From positions 1 through 64,000 of the forward strand of contig CAWZYQ010000003.1 of the NCBI GenBank assembly GCA_963966275.1: DNA of 64,000 nucleotides, in the 5' to 3' direction. Shown one piece after another: positions 27,340 to 39,900 of this stretch. This DNA comes from UBA10427 sp003500135. Its GTDB lineage: Bacteria > Bacteroidota > Bacteroidia > Cytophagales > Cyclobacteriaceae. Numbering within the stretch: position 1 is the stretch's first letter; every line of letters begins with the position of its first letter. The notes under the pieces were generated by a model that did not search any database, was not told the DNA's origin, and worked only from the letters and a program-made list of their open reading frames with translations. The position numbers and the translations under genes were made by a program.

Positions 27340-27830
27340 CTACTTCAATATAATTAAAAATCATAACGTATAACTTAAAAGGAACTTGAAAGTAAACCGG
27401 TTTTGACATGGTATCTAAGGAGTCCGTCGTTTAGCATGGTTGCAGAATGTCTTGGAATTGATATTGGTGAAAGGTTGTTTGTCCCAGCATTATCCTGTAT
27501 GTGAGAATCTACAGTAACAAAAATTCTGCCCTGTTCCAATTAAACAAAAAGGTTATGGCGCCCCGCAAACAAAAGGGAAATCCTAACGCAATGATTTCAA
27601 TGCCTGTGGTAAATCCAAATGCAGCAGGGAAGTTAATGTACCACTGCTCACTTTCAGCTCTGTTGATAAGTTGAATTTTAGTCTTGTAACCGATGATTTT
27701 GTATTTACGTCTAGTAATGTAACTAGATATAAATATCAACAAAAAAAGCTCGAAAAACCAATCTTTCAAGCACGTTTTACACATGCATCCCCATAAACGT
27801 AAATTTATCTGGTAAAAAGCCAAAGCCCAG
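27340..27830 (-). pseudogene. Probable decayed insertion-sequence remnant
   Basis: On the minus strand a 104-codon frame (27823-27509) contains KTKIQLINRAESEQWYINFP, a pattern I associate with small regulators encoded next to transposase genes in Bacteroidota. After it, the same strand continues with transposase-like fragments broken by stops (NRAEFLLL, ILTYRIMLGQTTFHQYQFQD, MSKPVYFQVPFKLYVM). The first ~45 residues before KTKIQ look non-homologous. The identification is from memory of the motif only and is weak. It lies exactly between the truncated GH3 fragment and the giant gene, where an IS-mediated event would be expected. Confidence 0.35.
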
Positions 27831-27835
27831 TGAAT

Positions 27836-27854
27836 TTGAATTATAATAATTCAA
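27836..27854. promoter_or_regulatory. Perfect 19-bp palindrome upstream of the giant adhesin gene
   Basis: TTGAATTATAATAATTCAA reads identically on both strands around a central A. A second small inverted repeat, AATTCA (27874-27879) and TGAATT (27884-27889), shares the GAATT core and follows about 20 bp later. Both lie at the edge of the predicted promoter. They could be operator sites for the giant gene; no regulator can be assigned. Confidence 0.45.
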
Positions 27855-27869
27855 TTAATATAAAAAATA

Positions 27870-27902
27870 TTGCAATTCATTTTTGAATTACACCTATTTT
27901 TG
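27870..27902 (+). promoter_or_regulatory. Predicted Bacteroidota-type promoter of the giant adhesin gene
   Basis: TATTTTTG at 27895-27902 fits the -7 consensus TAnnTTTG of Bacteroidota sigma-70. A TTG at 27870-27872 stands 22 bp upstream, slightly longer than the usual -33 spacing. The GTG start of the giant gene is 48 bp downstream. Assigned on motif match only. Confidence 0.4.
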
Positions 27903-27950
27903 GTTAAAATAGACGGCTATTAGTTAATATTTATCATAAAACTTACCTGA

Positions 27951-30900
27951 GTGGCTTTTTCAGATTTATACCGTATACTTAATATTGGGAGTAGGTTCCG
28001 CAGAGGTGTGTTGTCATTATTGTTATTCCAATTTAGTTTTGTAACACTTTCATTTTCTAAAATTTCCGTAGACCTGAAAGATGTTGAGGGTAATACTATT
28101 GAATTAGCTATTGAATCGGGAAATGGTGATATACGCCATTGTATTTTACCAGGAGGAGATGAAGATTTGAATTTTCTGACTATTCAATTGGAGTTCAGTG
28201 ATGGAGGAACTCCATTAATTGTCAACTCATATCGTATAGATTGGGGGGATGGTAGCCCGGTTAGTACTATTACGGAACACAATTCCAATTCGATTGAGCA
28301 CGTTTATCCCGGCACAAATAATGCAGGCAACCCCTTTTACGAGCTCGAGATCATGGAGATCAATGAATCGTCCTTTTCAGTTTCCAGAAATATACAGCTT
28401 GACCGGGCCAGTTTTTTGTACCCAGAAGACAATAACTTGGGACCATATTGTGGTGAAGAAGGGCAAGTTACCAATGTAGAAATTGAATTCTTGGCTTTTA
28501 ATCTATCGCAAAATCTTGAGTGGGAAATTGACTGGGGTGATGGTAGCACGGCTGAAATTCTTACTTTCGACGATTTTACTGGTCCGGATCCAACTATTTC
28601 ACATGACTATACTTATACATTAGGAACATACCAGTATTTCATTACATTAACACCTGGCAATTCTTTGAATCCCACCTGTGTAACTTCTGCTAGTATAGCG
28701 CCTCTACAAGTTACTTTTCAGGAAGAAATTATTCCCGAAATTTCTACTTTGGGCAATGTTGTAGAGATCTGTGAGGATGGCGCCAACGTAACTTTTCAGA
28801 GAGCTACCTCAAATCCACCTGAAAACATTGCCGGATCTGATGAAATAAGATGGACCATTCAAAATGGCGCCACCACGCTTCTGGAAATCCCATATGCCCC
28901 GTTAAATGCTCAACCCGCGGCTACTCAAGGATCTTATACGGGTATCAACACTGAATTCACTTATCAATTTCTAAGTAGTGAAATCAACTCAGGAGATGTG
29001 GTTATGGTGACACTTTTTGAAAAAAATGCATGTAATGAGGTCTCAGAAACCTACACGATCAACGTCAGATCATTGCCTGAAATTAATAATATTACCACTA
29101 TTCCGGACACTGTAACCTGTCAGACGGAGTCCATTACGATCGATTGGGATACGGAAGCCAACACGACCTATGAATACCTCATACGAGACCAGTCCAGCCC
29201 TGATCCTGTTCCGGGCGAAATCAACAATGCAGTATCACCACCTTTCTTTTTTTCACAGGTAACCGGAGATTACACTTATTGGATCAAAGCCACCAATAAT
29301 GCAGGCTGTAACCTTATTGAAGAAGTAGATCTCTCCGTACTCCAGGATGCGGATCCCGTTCTGGACATTGCCCCAGTTGAGGAATGCGGCAGTGTTACTT
29401 TCACTGTGGGGTCAAATTCAAGTAATGTACCTGCGGGATCCACCTACCGATATGAATACAGTACTACCAATGACTTTTCCTCAGATGTAAATCTGATTGG
29501 GTCAACCACAGGTGCAACCCAAACCTTTACTACTACCGTTTCGAATGATGATTCAAACGCCGAAACAGACTACTTTGTAAGACTAAGCATCACAACCCCC
29601 CAGGGATGTGAATATATTGATGATGATCTCAACCAGCGCATCACCACCAAATATCAGCCCAAATCCACACCAGATTTTGAGATCATTGCGAAACGGGTAA
29701 ATGGGGTCGCTGTGGATGTGGCAGACCAGAAGACCTTTGAATTCTGTGAAGGAGATGAAGTAACCTTTGAAGCATTGGGAGGTTCTACCTTTGGTTCACA
29801 ATTCACCTGGAGCATTGATGGTTCACCGGAACCAACCTCTCCCAATACTGAATTTACCTATACCGTTAGCAGTAATTTCGACTTAAGTGTTTCTGAAATC
29901 CTGGATGGCTGCACCACCTTAACCCCTCCCGTTGAGGCTGTCCTTGTTAATCCCACACCCATCATCACGGTCATTGACCAAACCGGAAACCTTGCTTTTT
30001 GTGAAGATGGCTCAACCTCGGTCACACTCTCAGCTACAGGTACCGATGTAGGTCAGTTTGAATGGTACAGATTTAACAGTGGATCCGGATTGTATGAAAA
30101 TACCGGTATTACCGGAGCAGACCTGACCTTGAATGAGGTAAGTAAGAGCGGTGTGTACAAAGTGAGAGGCACTGCCAATGGGTGCGAGGGCGAGCTCTAT
30201 CCGGCAGGGAGTGGCATTACCATTGAAATCCAACCCATTCCGCTGGCACCTGACATATCGGAAAGTGGCGTTTTGGAATTCTGTGAGTCTTTGACCAATT
30301 CAGTTGAACTTACCGCCACCCAAAACGGGGGCATTCCACTGGACCGTATTGAATGGTGGAGGGTAGGATCACCGGATGCATTAATTGAAACCGACAATAA
30401 CACGACCAATAGCCCTGATTTCTCAAGCGCCTTATCTTCAGATCGACTGAACGAATTCGAAGAAAGCGGAGACTATTACGCCATCGCCTACGGTACCGGA
30501 GCCGACGAATGTAGCGTGGTTTCTTCCATGCGTACGGTAAACATAAAAGAAAGTCCCGATCGGCCCGGAATTATACCTCTGACCAATACCTCCATTTGCG
30601 AGGGATCCGGAGATGTACAATTACAGGCAGATCCAGCCACTTCAACTTCTTACCGCTGGTTTAAGGAAAATGGGGCTACGGATATCGAAATTACAACTCA
30701 AACCACCGCGGTCCTGACTTTGAATACTAATGCTGAAGGAGGGGATTATTACGTGATTGCGGTTGGAGGCGATGGTTGTGAAAGTACACCTTCGACCTCG
30801 ATCAGTGTTGAGATCGATTTAAATCCTCCAACTCCAGACACACCCATTGAGGTGAGCGATAAAAACAGCAAATGCGCCAATGAATCAAATTCCATTATTC

Positions 30901-33900
30901 TGGAAACCAATTATCTCGGACCAGGCACCGAATATCGATGGTACAAAAACACGGTTAATGATCCGGGAACTGCTACCCCTTTCAATGTATCTTTCAATAA
31001 TCCTCCCTCAGTAAACGTCACCGAAGAACTTGTATTGGGTGATAATTACTTCTTTGTTCAGGCTGAAAATCAGAGTACGGAATGTACCAGTAGTATTTCA
31101 AACTCAATCCTGATCACCCTGTTTCCGGAACCTTCTCAACCAACTATAAGTATTGCCGGTGACCCGGAGGTTTGTGCACCCGTCGCCATTACCCTCGATG
31201 TGGATGAGGTTTTCACAACTGAGACCTATGATTGGTATGTCGATGGGGATTTCCTGGTGAATACAGCAGACCCAGAACTTATTTACAACACCCCTGGAAA
31301 TAATCAGGAAATTTCAGTGGTCAGGATCAGTGATGATGGTTGTGCAAGCTCCTCATCCGAAATTGAAACCATTTCGATTTATGCACTACCTGAAGATCGG
31401 GTAGTCACTCTTACCGACATCGATGGGCTGATCTGTGAAGGGTCCTCTGCCACCATACTGGTTGAAAACTCTCAAAATAATGTGGATTACATCCTTAAAG
31501 AAGGCGCATCAGTAATTACCACTGTAGCTGGCGCCGGAGGGGACATTAATCTGAACACACCTTTACTTTCAACCGGATCATACACCTACACGGTTGAAGC
31601 CTCTACTCAAACTACACCGGCTTGTTTAAAAGTAATGGAATCCAGCCCCGGAAATCCTTATTCCTTTACAGTAGATGTTGCTGCTGCACCATCCAATGTT
31701 ACATTCTCTACACTCACTCCAGAGGTTTGCGTTAACAGTCAGGCGGAACTAAATGTATCCATTTCCGGTGGTACCGCGCCATATACTGTCACCTATATAA
31801 CTGACCTTAATCCTACCGAGGTAATTGTAAGCTCTCCCGTCGCTGATTTTGATATTACCTCAGCTCCACTAACCAATAGTAGTATTTTCGAAATTATATC
31901 GATCACCGATGATGCAGGCTGTGACTACGATGTGAGCGGAATTGCAAAACCAGTAGTAACGGTTGATAATCCTACCAGCATAACCGTTATGCCTGCTGGC
32001 CCGGTATGTTATAACAATGATGGAGAAGTTTCTTTCGAGGTAATAGGTGGTATTGGTGACTACACTGTTAAATTTAATGTAAACAGTGGCCCTGAGTTAA
32101 CAGTATCAGGACCTTCACCTCTTGTGTATGGCGACCAACCGGGTGAGACAGCGCTGGATAATCTCACGGCGGATGCTACCATCAACCTGATATCTGCAAC
32201 CACCAGTAACGGTTGTAATATCCCACCTGTTGCAGGTAGTGCAGTACTTCAGGTCCAAGACCCGAGATTTGATTTAACTTCCAATCTTCTTGAGGGTTGT
32301 TCCTACGAGGATTTTGCTCTTACTGTAAATGTATCCGACGGAGATGGGCCCTATGACCTGATCATCGAGAACAATCGTGGCCTTCCCCCCATCAACCGTC
32401 CCGGGTACAATAACGGTACTCCTATTCCAGTAAATGAAATACCTGACAGTACCCAGACTATTGATTTTACAGTAAGTTCCATGGTTGATAATGGCGCCGG
32501 GTGTTCGGTCAGGATGAATACTTCCGGGGATGTGAACATTCAGGTGAATGAACAGCCGATAATTCCAAGCATCAGTATTACACCGGATCCGGCAGAGAGC
32601 TGCATAGGAGAAACAGTAACCCTTACTACAATCGATACTGAACCGGGATATACCTACGAATGGGTTGATGCTTCAGATAATTCGACTGTTCAAAACGACC
32701 CAAGCCCGGACCTTGTACTTTCAGGGGTTCAAAATAAATCCTACCGATTACGCTTAATCAGCTCGGTAGGTTGCGTTGGCGAACTTTCAACAGCTCAGAA
32801 TGTGATTATTTATGATCTTCCACCTAAACCTCAGATCACCGACCTTTCCGGGACTCCATTATCAGATCAGGTTGTTTGTGATGACGAGAACCTGGTCATT
32901 TACTCGACCACTGCACAGGCCGATCAGTATAAGTGGTTTAGAGATGGAGTGGAGGTTGGAAATGGTCAAAACTATGCACCTGTGCTGAGTGGGAATTTTA
33001 CTGTTGAAACTATTAGCGTAAACAACTGTGTCAGTGAGCGATCCGATGTACTGAATGTGGTGATCAATCCCACGCCTGCTCAACCGAATATCAGCGTAGT
33101 AACCCCGGGTTCGGGTATTCCTGAAATCTGCGACGATGCCGCAGATGCGAACACGATTGTTCTCGAATCCAATAATCCCGGAAACCTCGCCGATTCTTAC
33201 GAATGGTTTAAGGTATCTGATCCGGGGACGGTCATTGCTGCTACTAAAACACTTACCCTGACTGATGAATCCGAAGAAGGATCTTATCAGGTAAGGATCC
33301 GCACTGCGGATAACTGTTTAAGCATTTATTCCGCCCCTCAGGCCGTATTGATTAACCCTGAACCGGCAAAGCCTAATGTGGTAACCAGCGATCCGGATAA
33401 TGCGATCTGCGGCGATGGAAGTACGATCACATTGACGGCCCTACCAAATCCTGGAATTGAAAAATACATATGGTACAGGAACGGCTTTGGAGAAATTCAG
33501 AATGGCGTATCCAATGAACTGGTTCTGGACAACACCGATGTAACCGGTGACTATTATGTCATTGCTGAAGCAGCAGGCCCTACTTTTTGTCAGTCCCTCC
33601 AATCTGATCCGACCACCATCAACATCAATCCCATCCCTGGTACACCCTCCATTGTTCTGGCAAGCGCTGCTGATGAGATATGTGAAGATGGATCTATGAT
33701 TAGCCTAGAGGTACAAACGCCCTTTCCATCGGATGCGGAAGATTTTAACTGGTATAAGACCACTGATCTATCTACCGTTGTGGGTACTGGCAATAGACTT
33801 GACTTGAATAGTGTAGAACAGTCCGGTGATTTTGTGGTAACTGCAGTTGGTGTGGGTCCCACATTTTGTGATGGAAACACCTCAACGGCCTACTCGGTGA

Positions 33901-36900
33901 CAGTTAATCCGTTGCCGGCTCCACCTGTAATCAATTTTACATCCTCTTCAGGTACACTAGACATTTGCGACAACGGAGGAACCTCATTTGTGACCCTCAC
34001 AGCCACCAGTCCGGACGGAAATGCTTTTGACTTTGATTGGTTCCTGGATGGAAACCCTTTTGCTTCCGGTACTTCCGAGATCACAGTGAACCAACAGATC
34101 CAATCCGGGGACTATACGGCAGTAGGTTACGGCATAGACAACACAAATTGTCCCTCCGCTTTGTCTCTGGCAACCACAGTGAATATTTTTGAAATCCCTG
34201 TTGCCCCCCTGATCTCTGGCGCTGCATCACTTTGCGCAGGAGCCGAAAATGAATTGTATGTCATCGACAACGATGTTACCGGAGCGTCATTCAACTGGAA
34301 CATTCCTGCTGGTGTTGACCTGGTAATTGGGGGTGAGTCCAGTCAAAGTTTTGTAATTGTGGATCTACCCACTGCAGGCAACTACAGCATCTCCGCAACC
34401 CAGACATTGAACGGATGTGAAAGCCCGGTTGGAGGTATTGACCTCAACGTACTGGATCCAACCGTAACCGATGGCATCAATGGTCCGGTAGAAATATGTG
34501 AAAATCAGACGGATATCGAATATGTTGTAATTTCGCCTACACCCGGTTCTACCTATTCCTGGAACGTCCCTAACGGGGCCTCTTTCAGTGTTATCTCTCA
34601 AAGTAAAATATCGGTGGATTTCGGAACGGCTGCCCAGGCCGGCGTTTCGCCTTTTATTGAAGTTGTTGAAACCAACCTTGCCGGCTGTGTAAGCGCACCC
34701 GTTAACCTTCCGGTAACCATTTCTGAATTACCCACTGCAGTTCTTTCGGGCGATGCCACCGTTTGCTTTGGCAAATCCACTGATCTGCAGATTGAACTTT
34801 CCGGCGCCGGACCATGGGAGTTAAAATATGCTGCCAACTCAGGTGGCCCCGCAGTAACCAATACCATTTCGATACCCGATGCACCCACTCCCCACATTTA
34901 TGATCTTTCGGTTTCACCTATGGTTACCACTAATTATTCATTAATCAGTGTTACAGATGGATCGTCCAATAACTGTGAAGCGATCTCAGTAAGCGGCAAT
35001 GCCTTTGTGGAAGTATTACCGGAACCAGCCTTGAATGCCGGTGTAAATCAATCCATCGCCCAGGGGAGTTTTGCTGCCCTCAATCCGGTTGTATCAGGAA
35101 CCTATACCAATGTTCAATGGACTTCAGACCGGCCTGGAGACGGAAGTTTTAACAATGCCAATCTCCTGAGTCCGGTATTCACACCGAATGTTTCAGCCAC
35201 CGGGGATTTTCTTCTTACGATTGAGCTGACGGATGCCAATGGGTTCTGTGATCCGATCACTGATCAGTTGACCATTACTGTAAATCCCGCAGGTACTGTG
35301 GATGCCGGCCCTGACCAGACCATTTGCGACGATGGCTCTATTGCTTTGTTGAGTGCAACCGATCCACCTACCTCAGGATATACAGACATCCTATGGGAAA
35401 GTGATCGTCCGGGAGACGGTTCCTTCTCAAATCCTCTTGCTGCCAACCCCCAGTTTCAACCCAACCCGGGCGCTACCGGAGATTTTATCCTGACTGCCAA
35501 GTACCAGGATAATGATGGATCGGATGGATTTTTACCCGATACGGAGGATTTCCTGACCATAACCGTAAATCCGCTTCCGGAAGTCTCATTTGATAACGTT
35601 GATGATATCATTGTTTGTGAAGGATCGGGAGACGTTGATCTCGATCTGACCCTCACCGGTAACGGTCCCTGGACGGTTTCCTATACCTACAACAGCGGTT
35701 CTGAGCAGTCATTTAATGTTGCTGCTGGAAACAATAATTATACATTTACGGTTCCTGCCTCTGCCCTTGGGGATAATGTTTATACCTTAACTAACATTAC
35801 CGAAAACAATGGGGAAATTTGTGATGGAAACGTAGTGACGGGATTTGAATCGGTGAAAATTATCCGAAGGGCACTACCGGACGTAAGCATTACCAGTTCT
35901 GATGTTGCCATCTGTGACGATGGCTCGGTTGCAACAATTACCGTAGATCTTACGGGCATCGGCCCCTGGAATCTTACCTATTTTGATGGAACCAACTCTA
36001 ATGTGATCAATAACATTACTACCAGCTCCTACAGTTTCGATGTTTCAGGTATACCAGGTAACACGACCACCTATTCCATAACTAATCTGGTAGAGAACAA
36101 TGGAGCAAGTTGTTCCAATACAATTTCTGGAGAATCCGTGGATGTGATCAACAACCTGCGTCCTACAGGGGTCATCTCTATACCCCCTGCCGATGCTACC
36201 ATTTGTGAAGGCTCCGGCACAGACCTGAATGTGGCGCTTACCGGATCAGGTCCCTGGGAGATTGTTTACACAGATGGAACGAATGATTTTACTTTTACCT
36301 CGACTGATCAGAATACTTCCCAGTTGATCCCGATATCCCCATCTGTGGGTAGCACAAACTACACACTCACAGGGATCCGTGACCTCACAACCATGTGCGT
36401 CTCGGTAGGCGCTGATCTCACCGGAAATGCCTTGATCACCGTGAAAGAAGGAATTCAGGTCGATGACCTGACGGATAGAACCATCCTGCAAAGTACTACC
36501 ACAACCTTTTCTGCAAACGCTATTGGGGATTATACCAAGGTGGAATGGATGTCTGACCGACCCGGCATCTTCACTTCTCCGGGCGCCTTAAGTACAGATT
36601 TCACTCCTTCAGAAACAGGTCTCTACAATATCACTTTTACTGCCAGTGATGAAACCGCAATATGCACCCCTCCAGTGGCCAAAAGCTTTGTTCTTACCGT
36701 TGTGGAATCTGCGGATGCTATTGTTGATGCCGGACCTGATGGGGAATCCTGTCAGGGACAGCCCATATTACTTGCTGCTACTGTAGGATCTTCCTATTCG
36801 GATGAACCTGGGGACCTTATAACCTGGAGCCATGACGGTACCGGAACAATTGGGCCAGATCCTGCTGATCCGACCAATCCAGCAAAAGCTGAATATACAC

Positions 36901-39900
36901 CGGATGGAGCAGAAACCGGGGCAGTAAACTTTACCGTTCAGGTGAGTGATGCCAGTGGAGTGGCGCCGGATAATCAGGGTGAAGTGACTTATACCATCTT
37001 CCAGACACCAAATGCATCGATTGTTTCCAATAACCAAATCATTTGTAATGATGGAAGTTCTGAGGCCACCATTGTAATCAGTATGGAGGGTAAAGGGCCT
37101 TGGGAACTGACCTATTCGGATGGTTCCACTGACTTTACCATTCCGGTCAATACGGCTACCTATAACCTCAACGTCATGGGTACCCCCGGGACAACCACCA
37201 CCTACAGCCTCGTTAGTGTTTCTTCTACTTCTCTGACCAACTGTGTAAATAATGGTCTTGGTACATCCGTTAATATTACCAACCGGGAGTTGCCCACCGC
37301 AGAATTTCAGGATACTACCCCGATCACCCTATGCGATGATGGTTCTCAAGCCAGCATTACGCTTGATCTTACCGGTACAGGTCCATGGACCCTGGTCTGG
37401 CAGGATGACTTTAATGCAGTAGAAAACACCACCACGATTAATGCGTTGCCTTTTAATCTTAACGTAAGTGGGGTCGTTGGTGAGACCGTAACCTATTCCA
37501 TCATCAGAGTGACTGAAAACAATGGAGTATCCTGTACCAACAACGATCTGGGATCACTGGGCCTTGGTCTGGATATTCAGGTAACCAAGAACCGAAGGCC
37601 CACCGCATCCATTTCCGGTAATCCGGTGATCTGTGAGATCGATGGAACGGAATCCGCTACCCTCGATGTTGCCTTGACTGGGGTAGGTCCATTTGAGTTG
37701 ACGTATGAAGTAAATTCCAACCAGACTGTCCTGTCTATTCCGGATATTAATCCAAACGCTGATCCATCGGATCCGTTCACCGTATCCTTTGATGTTATGC
37801 CCGGATCAGTAGGAACATTCAATTACACCTTAACAGAAGTAGTGGATCTTGGCGTGTTACCCAATTGCGTATCCCTTCCCGGCGACCTTTCTGGCGTTTC
37901 CCAGGTGACCGTTAAACCAAAGATTATTGTTGATCCACTTGCAGACCGATCCATGATGGAAGGGGGGGCTCTCAACCTTTCCGGTACGGCTTCCGGATCT
38001 TATACCAAGGTAGAATGGACGATCGACCCGGATGAAGGTAATTTCACCCCACCAAACATCTTAAATACTTCTTTTCAGCCGCTACCCTCACAAGTTGGTG
38101 CTTACACCGTTATGCTGACTGCTACCGATGAAAGTGGAGTGTGTACTACGCCTGGAACTTCATTATTCACGTTAACGATCAACCCTTCCGACGATGCCAC
38201 TCTAAACGCGGGTTTGGACGAAACGGTGTGTGAAGGTGAAACCATCAATCTTGATGCAGAAGTGGGTATCGCATACACTAATGAACCGGGTGATGTCGTC
38301 ACCTGGAGCACACCTAATGGAACGGGTACTCTGACCCAGGATGCTGGAGATCCCAGTTTAGCAACTTATGTTCCGGATGGTAATGAGTCGAGTTCAGTAC
38401 AATTTATTATTTCAGTAGAAGATGCCAGCGGAATAGCCGAAGATAAATCTGATATCGTGATTTATACCATAAGACCTCTTCCTGGAGCAGAATTCTTATC
38501 CAACGACGTTTCAATTTGTGAAGATGGTTCCATCGACCTAACAGTGAGATTTACCGGAACGGCTCCATGGGATTTCAAATACGAGAAAAATGGCGCTGAA
38601 GTAGTAGAAACAGGTATTGCCACCCCCACTTTCAACATCACTGCCAATGGTTCCGATGGCACTTCCACATATGGAATAACCGAAGTAAGCAATGCATTCA
38701 ACAGCAATGGAACAGAACGAACCTGCCTGGTTAATATCTCCGGTGAAGATGTAACGGTAACCGCTTTACCGTTGCCCATAGTTGCTATTGTAGATGATAA
38801 TCCACAAATTATCTGTGATGATGGATCAAATGCTGTAATTGAACTTAATATTACCAATGGTATCGCTCCATGGACCATGGCTTATCAGGAGGATGGTATC
38901 GAAAAAACCCAGAACATACCAACAGCCAACTATAGCTGGAGTATTCCGGGGGCTAGTGGCGAAACCATTAGTTATGTAATTACCGGGATCCAGGATGGAA
39001 GCGCTCAGGCTTGCCGGCAAGATCTTACCGGACTTGGATTAGAAGTAGAGATAACCAAAAATAAGAGACCAACCGCTGTAATGAGTGGGACCCAGACCAT
39101 CTGTGAAGTTGACGGTACTGAGGCCGCTACGCTGGAAGTTGAACTGACCGGTTACGGTCCTTTTGATTTGACCTATGAGTTAAATTCTGATCTTTCTACC
39201 ATCGAAATTCCCGATATCAATCCCAGCGCTAATCCCGATGATCCATTTACTACAACTTTCGAGGTAATTCCCGGTAGTACGGGAACATTCAATTATTCAA
39301 TTATCGGTCTTACTGATAAGGGAGTTGCCCCACCTTGTAACAGCCAGGCGGGGGATCTTTCCGGAAGTGCACTGGTCACGGTTAAGCCAAGAATTATTGT
39401 ACAACCTCTGACCGATCGAACTATACTGCAAGGAACTGACTTAAATCTAAACGGCGTTGTATCCGGATCGTTTACCGAAGTGTTATGGTCTATCGCTCCT
39501 GATGAAGGTCTGTTCACTCCGGATGATAATGTGAATACTACCTTTACTCCTGATCCGGCTCAGACCGGAACATTTATCGTTACCTTGACCGCTACGGATG
39601 AACTATCCAGTATTTGCAATGCTGATCAACAATCATTTACGTTGACCATTAATCCTACTGAAGATGCCGTGGTAGATGCTGGGGGTCCCCAGACGGTTTG
39701 TGAAAATGAAAATATTGATTTGTCTGCAACCATTGGAGCAGCTTACACTGATGTTAGTTGGAGTCATAATGGAACGGGAAGCTTGGTCCAGTATGCAGGT
39801 GATCCTTCACGTGCAACCTATATCCCGGCAGCGGGAGAAACGGGCATTATTCAATTTACAGTTGAAGCCGAGGATGAAAATGATATCGCACCGGATAAAT

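Larger units (their letters stand above)
26687..27950. other. 1.26-kb gene-poor stretch: inverted repeat, GH3 fragment, IS-like remnant, control region
   Basis: This stretch has no convincing intact gene. It contains, in order, a long imperfect inverted repeat (26811-27003), a decayed copy of the 5' end of the GH3 gene at 47299 (27072-27316), a probable decayed insertion sequence on the minus strand (about 27340-27830), and an AT-rich control region with a perfect 19-bp palindrome and a Bacteroidota-like promoter before the giant gene. Two short plus-strand frames in the inverted repeat are judged to be artefacts of its composition. Confidence 0.7.
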
